Assembly: GCA_002686445.1 (NCBI GenBank)
Contig: NZCO01000024.1
Location: 1-10,880 of the forward strand
Direction: 5' to 3'
DNA from: a bacterium
GTDB taxonomy: Bacteria; Patescibacteriota; Andersenbacteria; UBA10190
Length of the DNA stretch: 10,880 nucleotides
The notes under the pieces are model-generated. The model worked only from the letters and a program-made list of their open reading frames with translations. It searched no databases and was not told where the DNA came from. How positions within the stretch are numbered: position 1 is the stretch's first letter; every line of letters begins with the position of its first letter. The translations under genes and the position numbers were made by a program. Positions 6,054-10,880 of this stretch are shown here, in pieces.

Positions 6054-7160
6054 TTACGCCACTGGTAACTGAGTAAAGCTTGTTTGCTTGGCTGAATCAA
6101 GTGAAACCACTTGGCGATACGCCTGATAACTAGCTAAGTATTCAGATAGCGTACGGGTCAATGTGAAATGAGTGCGCGCTCGCTTACGTGCGCCTCGAGC
6201 GAGCCGACTTGCGACGCTGGCGTCGGCAGTGACTTCACGTAGCACACTCACCAAACCATCGACTTGCCGTGGATTGTAAAACAGTGCTGACGTGCCGAGT
6301 AATTCTTGATGCAACGGGTGATTGGCAGCCACGATTGTAGCCCCTGCATCCATACTCGCGAGCAGCACATGTGTTTCGACTGCCTCATCGGTAATAGTGA
6401 GGCCGGCCTGAGCAATCAATGAACGGCGACTCCGACCCGTTACAGGTCCCACGAACTGTAGGAAGCGATACTGCTTGGCTAGACGTTTGTAGGCACCGGC
6501 CGCGTCTTGCAAGACGACTAGCTTGGCTCGAACACCAGCTTGCTTATAGGCTTTCGCCACCCGACCAACAGCTGCGGCGGAATCAGCCAGGAGCACATTG
6601 TAATTCACTACCTTAACACCAAGGTGCCGAGGAGCTACGGCTGGTAACGTGCTGGCTATGTATCCATCTGGAATGTATGTGGCGCGAATACCATAGGTGG
6701 TGAGCAACTGATATTGCACCTGCCTGGTTGGCACAGTGATTTCATCCAGGCCACGAGCGATCCAGCGAGCTAGAAACCCAGGCATCTGGATTGCATCGTC
6801 CTGGGTCCAAACTAGAGTAGTGTGACGATTTCCCAGTCGCATCAAACGCGCCAGGCTGGCCGCGCGAGCTCCCTGTAGGTGAATAACACTGGCTTGAAAG
6901 GTCAGAGCAGTCGCCGCTGATCGCAGCAGATAGAACCAACCACCAGGTCGCTCGGGGTTCAGTGAAGCAATGCGTTTAACCTCAACCCCGTGATAATTCA
7001 TGCCCGTTCCGGTCACATACGGAGCGGTACCCAAGACCAGTATCCGATGATTTTTAGCTGCGAGCGCTGTCGCCAAGGCAGCAACCCGAGTTTCTGCACT
7101 TGCTTGTTCTCGCCGCGAGAGCAGCGGGAGTCCTAATTGGCCAACGAAGAGAATACGCAT
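6054..7160 (-). CDS. GT-B fold glycosyltransferase (GT4/GT1-like)
   Basis: Starting at the ATG at 7160, the protein is 368 residues. It opens with MRILFVGQLGLPLL, the first strand and Gly-rich loop of GT-B glycosyltransferases, followed by an amphipathic helix with AETRVAALATALAAKNHRI. The end of the N-terminal half has YGIRATYIPDGYI (156-168), matching the linker before the donor-binding domain. The C-terminal half contains ETHVLLASMDAGATIVAANHP (262-282), the counterpart of the 'LEAMACGTPVVASN' donor-sugar motif, and ends with 'HFTLTRTLSEYLASYQ'. Such enzymes transfer a sugar from a nucleotide donor in glycan or glycolipid synthesis; donor and acceptor are unknown. The second Glu of the EX7E pair appears replaced (LLASM for LLEAM). 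The longer frame from a TTG at 7217 is rejected because it puts 19 extra residues before this start. No Shine-Dalgarno site is seen before the ATG. Confidence 0.82.
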   Translation of the reverse strand: MRILFVGQLGLPLLSRREQASAETRVAALATALAAKNHRILVLGTAPYVTGTGMNYHGVEVKRIASLNPERPGGWFYLLRSAATALTFQASVIHLQGARAASLARLMRLGNRHTTLVWTQDDAIQMPGFLARWIARGLDEITVPTRQVQYQLLTTYGIRATYIPDGYIASTLPAVAPRHLGVKVVNYNVLLADSAAAVGRVAKAYKQAGVRAKLVVLQDAAGAYKRLAKQYRFLQFVGPVTGRSRRSLIAQAGLTITDEAVETHVLLASMDAGATIVAANHPLHQELLGTSALFYNPRQVDGLVSVLREVTADASVASRLARGARKRARTHFTLTRTLSEYLASYQAYRQVVSLDSAKQTSFTQLPVA

Positions 7161-7210
7161 TGCTTTAAAGCTATGACTAAAACGAGACACTGTATCATAG
7201 GTGGGTGTCC

Positions 7211-7239
7211 TTGACAAGAGCCAATTATTACTTTACTAT
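7211..7239 (+). promoter_or_regulatory. Consensus promoter of the 438-residue protein gene
   Basis: TTGACA (7211-7216), a 17-base spacer and TACTAT (7234-7239) form a strong vegetative promoter. Transcription would start near 7246, giving a leader of about 74 nt. Confidence 0.75.
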
Positions 7240-7251
7240 CGGCATCGAGCT

Positions 7252-7272
7252 TATAGGCTGCGTATGCCTATA
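7252..7272 (+). promoter_or_regulatory. Hairpin in the leader of the 438-residue protein gene
   Basis: TATAGGC (7252-7258) and GCCTATA (7266-7272) form a perfect 7-bp inverted repeat around TGCGTAT. It lies just after the predicted start of transcription, so it could be a 5' stabilising stem-loop or a binding site for a dimeric regulator. Confidence 0.5.
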
Positions 7273-7319
7273 GCCGTTGTTTCCAAATAGCCCCCGAAAG
7301 CGAAGTAAGGAGCTTACTA

Positions 7320-8636
7320 ATGCCAACGTTCCCCCTAGTACGATCGCGATCTGACTATCGAGACCGCATTCGACTCCTGAACCACCCTGGTACACATTAT
7401 TTGGATGGCACCTACCATCGCCGTCCCCACTTTGATGAGTGGTTCGCCCGCTGGATGGTCAGTCGATTCGCCAATCCATCGTTCGTCGCCCGATACTGCC
7501 CAAACAATGAAGTGATGTTGGGTATTGGCGGTCAGGACTTTGACGAGCACGGCGGCCACTATGAGCAGACGCCTGACGGCGGATTGACCTTGATCGTTCC
7601 CAAAGAAGGTAGTTGCACAGCAAGTTTAGTCGCTCGCGCGCTTACCTTCACTAAGAGAAGTAATGGCAGCAAGAGCGGACGAGTCCAGCCACTAGACCGT
7701 CACCCACGGCTACGAAAAACCCTTAGCTACGCCGTGCATGACGACACTACCGGTGATGGCCGCGCCGATGATTTCTTTTTGCGCGTGGCCCACATTGTCA
7801 AATGGCGCTACAACATTCCGATTATGGTGTGGAAGGCTGATGGCAAACTAGAGCGGACAATTGATGTCGATACGGATGAGCACTACGCCATGGTGGGCGA
7901 ATGGGTGTCGCAAGCGCTCGACGCCCGGTACCACGAGCCCAAATGGGGCCCAAAGAACTTCGACATTCTGCACTTGTCGAACTTGATGAACCGTAACATG
8001 CGTAAGGAGAGCGACTGGCAGCGCTGGCTATTCAAATCGCCAGCTGCGTGGTTGCGCTTCGGCAACGAAGCCGCCTTGGCAACTCAGCTTGGCCATCAAG
8101 AGGCGTATAATGCGTACCCCACTGGCGCCGAGGTGATTAAAGCTGGTCCTGCTGATGGTAAGCAATTGCAAATTGCCTACTGGGAGACTGCTTCAGCGCA
8201 GGCGGCTTCGGCTGCTCGTGCTCGTGGTGCCGATGTGGTGTTGCAACACTATCCTGCAGGTACTCCACTGGCCGGCGGATGGTTTATCTCTATCAAGAAA
8301 GGCTGCTTGTTCGATTTAAACCGACTGGCATACCTGCTCCAACTCGAAGAGCAGGCGGCTGCCAGTAGTAGTCGCGTTGTCACCGATCCCTTCTTTCTCG
8401 CGACGCGAGGACCGGGCTATCTCAACAGCCCGTGGTTTCTGTACTGCGGCAGTAAGCCGAAAGCGGAAGACCGTGCAGACGAGCTCGACGCTGCCGGCGT
8501 GTTTCTGTTCAATATGTCGTTGACAGAGCAGGACACCCCAGCGTCGAAGTTGTCTGTTCAGGTAGTGCGGGACCATGCAGCGTTCGTTGCCACTAATCCC
8601 AACTTCCAATTGGAATCCGCCAGGGTAATGGCCTAA
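7320..8636 (+). CDS. Possible diverged MYG1/DHH-like metal-dependent hydrolase
   Basis: The product is a soluble 438-residue protein with no signal peptide or membrane helix. The start is fixed by AAGGAG 7 bases before the ATG. Several pieces resemble, in the right order, the MYG1-type relatives of DHH phosphoesterases. These are GTHYLDGTYHRRPHFDEWFA (24-43) against the 'THNGTFHCDEA' metal motif; VMLGIGGQDFDEHGGHYEQ (65-83) against 'VVDVGG.YD...YDHHQ'; GADVVLQHYPAGTPLAGGWFISIKK (303-327) plus DLNRLAYLLQLEEQ; and FNMSLTEQDTPASKLSVQVV (397-416), like the terminal 'NGSLT..TPTKLSLEEI' segment. The motifs are altered: there is an insertion in the first and the HH pair is missing in the second, so metal binding may be lost or changed. 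Residues 210-270 are Trp-rich with no match I know. Family assignment is from remembered patterns and is tentative; that the ORF is a real gene is nearly certain from its promoter, ribosome site and terminator. Confidence 0.45.
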   Translation: MPTFPLVRSRSDYRDRIRLLNHPGTHYLDGTYHRRPHFDEWFARWMVSRFANPSFVARYCPNNEVMLGIGGQDFDEHGGHYEQTPDGGLTLIVPKEGSCTASLVARALTFTKRSNGSKSGRVQPLDRHPRLRKTLSYAVHDDTTGDGRADDFFLRVAHIVKWRYNIPIMVWKADGKLERTIDVDTDEHYAMVGEWVSQALDARYHEPKWGPKNFDILHLSNLMNRNMRKESDWQRWLFKSPAAWLRFGNEAALATQLGHQEAYNAYPTGAEVIKAGPADGKQLQIAYWETASAQAASAARARGADVVLQHYPAGTPLAGGWFISIKKGCLFDLNRLAYLLQLEEQAAASSSRVVTDPFFLATRGPGYLNSPWFLYCGSKPKAEDRADELDAAGVFLFNMSLTEQDTPASKLSVQVVRDHAAFVATNPNFQLESARVMA

Positions 8637-8676
8637 CTCGTCACTATTTGCACCTTCCAAGTAACATTCTCAAACC

Positions 8677-8713
8677 AAACCCATGGTACGCCACCACGTA
8701 TCATGGGTTTTTT
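8677..8713 (+). terminator. Intrinsic terminator after the 438-residue protein gene
   Basis: AAACCCATG (8677-8685) pairs with CATGGGTTT (8702-8710). The inner bases GTACG and CGTAT continue the stem (one G-T pair) to 14 bp around a 6-base loop. A T run through 8713 follows. It separates this unit from the next promoter only 20 bases downstream. Confidence 0.9.
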
Positions 8714-8732
8714 CTTTACCAGATAACTACTA

Positions 8733-8761
8733 TTGACAATACCAATATATTATGCATTAAT
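8733..8761 (+). promoter_or_regulatory. Promoter of the tail-anchored protein/lipoprotein operon
   Basis: TTGACA (8733-8738), a 17-base spacer and ATTAAT (8756-8761) preceded by TGC, which adds an extended -10 TG. Predicted start of transcription is near 8768, giving a leader of about 73 nt. Confidence 0.68.
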
Positions 8762-8770
8762 AAGGCAACT

Positions 8771-8818
8771 CGAATTATGTCTAATTCGGGCTCTGATAAG
8801 AACATTTGGCAACCAAAT
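8771..8818 (+). promoter_or_regulatory. Two consecutive hairpins in the operon leader
   Basis: CGAATTA-TGTC-TAATTCG (8771-8788) is a perfect 7-bp stem with a 4-base loop. ATTTGG-CAA-CCAAAT (8804-8818) is a perfect 6-bp stem with a 3-base loop. The ribosome binding site AGGAG (8828-8832) follows 10 bases later. Both stems are AT-rich and have no T run, so they are not terminators. Confidence 0.5.
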
Positions 8819-8840
8819 ACTCGAAATAGGAGCCATTACC

Positions 8841-10145
8841 ATGGCTGATAACGACCCTCTAGACGAAGCTAAGCGTATCTTAGCCAGCGCAGGACAAGCG
8901 CATCTCGAAACTCTGCAGCGGACACCATTGTTCGTTGCGATGGCTGCGTTCGTCGATGGAGATCTCTCTCGCATCGTCGAAGGCATCAACCAGATTGGCG
9001 TCGGAGCAGATCGACAGGAGCAGTTTGCTGCTGTCGCGTGGGAAACCACAACCGCTCTAACACTCGCTGAGCAAATCGTTGCCAACATGCACCTATTTGC
9101 AGTTCCCGCGCTCGAGGCGTCGCCGCCATTGGCGCAAGTACATGATCCACCCGGAGAGGTAGCAGCCTCTCCTCAACCTGAAGCCGAAAGGAGCCCCCCT
9201 GTGACTGAAAAAACCGAATGGCCTTCCGTCCATGAAATCGAGGACTTTCTGGCCGCTCAAGATGAGCTGCACGAGCTTCTCGGCGGAGGCGAAACACTCA
9301 GTACTGATAATCGAGCACTTAGGCGAAAGCTGCGGGCGTCGGCAATCAAGGACCGTAGTCAAGGTTGGACCAAGACGGTGTTAGCCGAGCGACTCGAGTG
9401 CATCGATGAAGAAATTAATCGGATCAGAGCGCTGTTGGCAACTAAAGCAGATGCCACCACGAAGGATGCGCCGGCCGACAAGTTCGGCGAAACTATTCCC
9501 CGTAGTAACGGGCTTCGGTTGCTTGCTGCCCAACAAGCACTGGGCGTAGCTTGCCATGACCGAGGTATCACCAACCATGCCCTTCTGCAATCACTGGTCA
9601 CGCTAGACGAAATCAGGACAACGAGCGCTAACTGGCCTTCGGTTGCTGAAGTCGATCGTTACACTGAAGATCTGCTGGAAGCAGCCAGGCAACTGCCTGC
9701 GAAAGAAGTCGAGCCAGAGGTCGTGGTCAATGATGATCCAGTCCAAGACAGGACATGGCACTATTTGACCGTCACTTTATTACCACAGCTAACGCAACTA
9801 GCTGCGACTCACCTCAACGGTCAGCACCATTTGCTGATATTTGAGACAACGGCGGCGGCTCGAGCAAAGTCTACGGAGCAGGATGTTCTCGCCTATATTC
9901 GTCAGGTTGAGGCCGCTATCACTCCGCTTCGTGAACGTGTCCGCGACACCCGATGGAGTACGCACGACGAGCACGCGGACACCCGCGAACCGGTGGATGA
10001 GGAGAAAAGTTCTCTGATTCCCTTGTTACTAACCGCTGGTGTCGTCGTGGTTGGTGTACTTCTACTCATCATTGTGGTTACAGTACTATCTAGCGGCTCG
10101 GGTTCAACCGATGCGCTAGATAACATTCGTTCACTCACAAAGTAA
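8841..10145 (+). CDS. Helical cytoplasmic protein with C-terminal membrane anchor and repeated WPSV segment
   Basis: No family is recognised for this 434-residue protein. It has no N-terminal signal. Residues 1-90 are likely helical, 91-124 form a Pro/Glu-rich linker, and 125-375 are mostly predicted helix with many Leu, Ala and charged residues. A charged stretch (372-389, His/Asp/Glu-rich) precedes one strong membrane helix (391-417) and a short tail of 17 residues. It therefore looks like a tail-anchored protein facing the cytoplasm. WPSVHEIEDF (127-136) and WPSVAEVDRY (265-274) start two similar segments, which suggests internal duplication. The ATG at 8841 is chosen because AGGAG lies 8 bases upstream and because a TTG start at 8733 would lie in the promoter. 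The next gene begins 11 bases after the stop, so the two are co-transcribed. Confidence 0.85.
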   Translation: MADNDPLDEAKRILASAGQAHLETLQRTPLFVAMAAFVDGDLSRIVEGINQIGVGADRQEQFAAVAWETTTALTLAEQIVANMHLFAVPALEASPPLAQVHDPPGEVAASPQPEAERSPPVTEKTEWPSVHEIEDFLAAQDELHELLGGGETLSTDNRALRRKLRASAIKDRSQGWTKTVLAERLECIDEEINRIRALLATKADATTKDAPADKFGETIPRSNGLRLLAAQQALGVACHDRGITNHALLQSLVTLDEIRTTSANWPSVAEVDRYTEDLLEAARQLPAKEVEPEVVVNDDPVQDRTWHYLTVTLLPQLTQLAATHLNGQHHLLIFETTAAARAKSTEQDVLAYIRQVEAAITPLRERVRDTRWSTHDEHADTREPVDEEKSSLIPLLLTAGVVVVGVLLLIIVVTVLSSGSGSTDALDNIRSLTK

Positions 10146-10156
10146 GGGAGGTTGCG

Positions 10157-10880
10157 ATGATTCGCACCATTTCGATTCTCTGTCTATTGCTAGTTCCGCT
10201 TGCCCTCGGTTGCGGACGTCCTAGTCGATACGACCGAGCTCAGGATCAAGTCAATAGTGATTTTGCAACTTCAACTGATTCTCGGCTTAACGAAATCGAC
10301 AATGACGCCAATGGCGGGCTGCAACTGCGAGTGCCTCGCACTCGAGGTGGCGGTCTCGCTGCAGGTACGGCGGGAGTCACTTTCCCACTGATGCCATCTA
10401 GCGTTGCGTCCAATCCTGGTGTTTCTCCGCCGCAACTGAATCCCGTCTGGGATCAGATCAGTGGTCAGTGGGGATATCTGGGGTATCCGAGATCGAATGT
10501 CGGTCCCGTACATCCTGGTGGTGGACAGCAACCTGGTGTGCCTCGAGCTCATCCGAGCGACCGGCAACCTCAGCAACCTGTACATCCGACACCTCCGTGG
10601 GAACCTGAGCCTCGTCGGCGCGGGTATGGCAATCCGCCACCGAAACCACTCCCTGCACCGAGCCCCGAGGAAGTTCCTCATGTGCACTCTGGCAATTGCT
10701 GCCTAGGGATCATCAACAACAACATCCTGAACGTTGATGGCTCGGTTATTGGCGCGATGGTCAAAGAGGCGGTCAGGGAGGCTCTGAGTGCCGAAGACTG
10801 GTTCGAATCAAGAACTGTACCTGTCACGCCCGATGAGACCACGGCAAGCATCGGCTGTTGTGGAAACCGACGCGAATTTC
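10157..10880 (+). CDS. Probable Pro/His-rich lipoprotein with two Cys-Cys motifs, 3' truncated
   Basis: An open frame with no stop runs from the ATG at 10157 to the window end (241 residues visible). GGGAGG lies 5 bases upstream. The N-terminus MIRTISILCLLLVPLALGC-GR looks like a lipoprotein signal, with Cys19 as the lipid site. The lipobox is not perfect, because Ala is at -3 and Leu at -2. Residues 60-175 are rich in Pro, Gly, His, Gln and Arg (for example PVHPGGG, QQPVHPTPPWEPEP), suggesting an extended cell-wall or surface-spanning region. From about 178 a more ordered part begins with GNCCLGIINNNILNVDG, a likely helix (VIGAMVKEAVREAL) and, 53 residues after the first pair, SIGCCGN. Paired cysteines could form disulfides or bind metal. 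The function is unknown. It shares an operon with the tail-anchored protein, so the two may act on both sides of the membrane. Confidence 0.75.
   Translation, partial: MIRTISILCLLLVPLALGCGRPSRYDRAQDQVNSDFATSTDSRLNEIDNDANGGLQLRVPRTRGGGLAAGTAGVTFPLMPSSVASNPGVSPPQLNPVWDQISGQWGYLGYPRSNVGPVHPGGGQQPGVPRAHPSDRQPQQPVHPTPPWEPEPRRRGYGNPPPKPLPAPSPEEVPHVHSGNCCLGIINNNILNVDGSVIGAMVKEAVREALSAEDWFESRTVPVTPDETTASIGCCGNRREF

Noticed and set aside
5874..6068. + strand open frame of 64 codons
   Set aside because: It runs through the tRNA gene, its terminator and a promoter, and has no ribosome site.
7161..7217. TTG start giving 19 extra residues on the glycosyltransferase
   Set aside because: The extension precedes a typical GT-B first strand (MRILFVGQ) and overlaps the divergent promoter region.
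8733..8840. N-terminal extension of the tail-anchored protein from a TTG at 8733
   Set aside because: The TTG is part of the -35 box TTGACA. The ATG at 8841 has AGGAG at the right distance.

Overview
The window most likely comes from a member of the Candidate Phyla Radiation (Patescibacteria). The main reason is the short two-helix pilin-like proteins at the left end, with the pattern 'GGIRYIFSQGD ... AKNTILYAIIGL', which are typical of these genomes and are usually annotated as T4SS/VirB2-like pilins. IPT/TIG surface proteins, short intergenic gaps and many proteins of unknown function fit the same picture. TGA is used as a normal stop (for example at 190-192), so the recoded Gracilibacteria/Absconditabacteria group is unlikely. 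The class within the radiation cannot be fixed from this sequence.

Left part (1-3336): two tandem + strand pilin-like genes (the first cut by the window edge, with a 28-glycine tail) end at a strong, probably bidirectional terminator. Convergent to them are a 73-residue two-helix protein, which aligns without gaps to the pilin core but has no signal peptide or Gly tail, and a 746-residue secreted protein with a signal peptide, three IPT/TIG-like domains, an SGNH/GDSL hydrolase domain and a Pro/Cys-rich tail. This looks like a cell-surface module.

Middle (3337-6033): a two-gene minus strand operon (an SPFH/band-7-like membrane protein, then a three-helix membrane protein with a large unknown domain) has a consensus promoter, a leader with alternative hairpins and a terminator. 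A tRNA-Leu(UAG) gene with encoded CCA and its own terminator follows, also on the minus strand.

Right part (6054-10880): a minus strand GT-B glycosyltransferase is divergent from a + strand protein that may be a diverged MYG1/DHH-like hydrolase. After a terminator comes a second + strand operon: a soluble, mostly helical protein with a C-terminal membrane anchor and an internally repeated WPSV segment, followed by a probable Pro/His-rich lipoprotein with two Cys-Cys motifs that runs off the window. Both + strand transcripts start from TTGACA promoters and have hairpin-containing leaders of about 70 nt.

Most products are predicted to be membrane-bound, secreted or involved in glycan chemistry, so the region reads as a cell-envelope locus with several promoter-terminator units. 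No mobile element, CRISPR array or restriction/defence system is visible.
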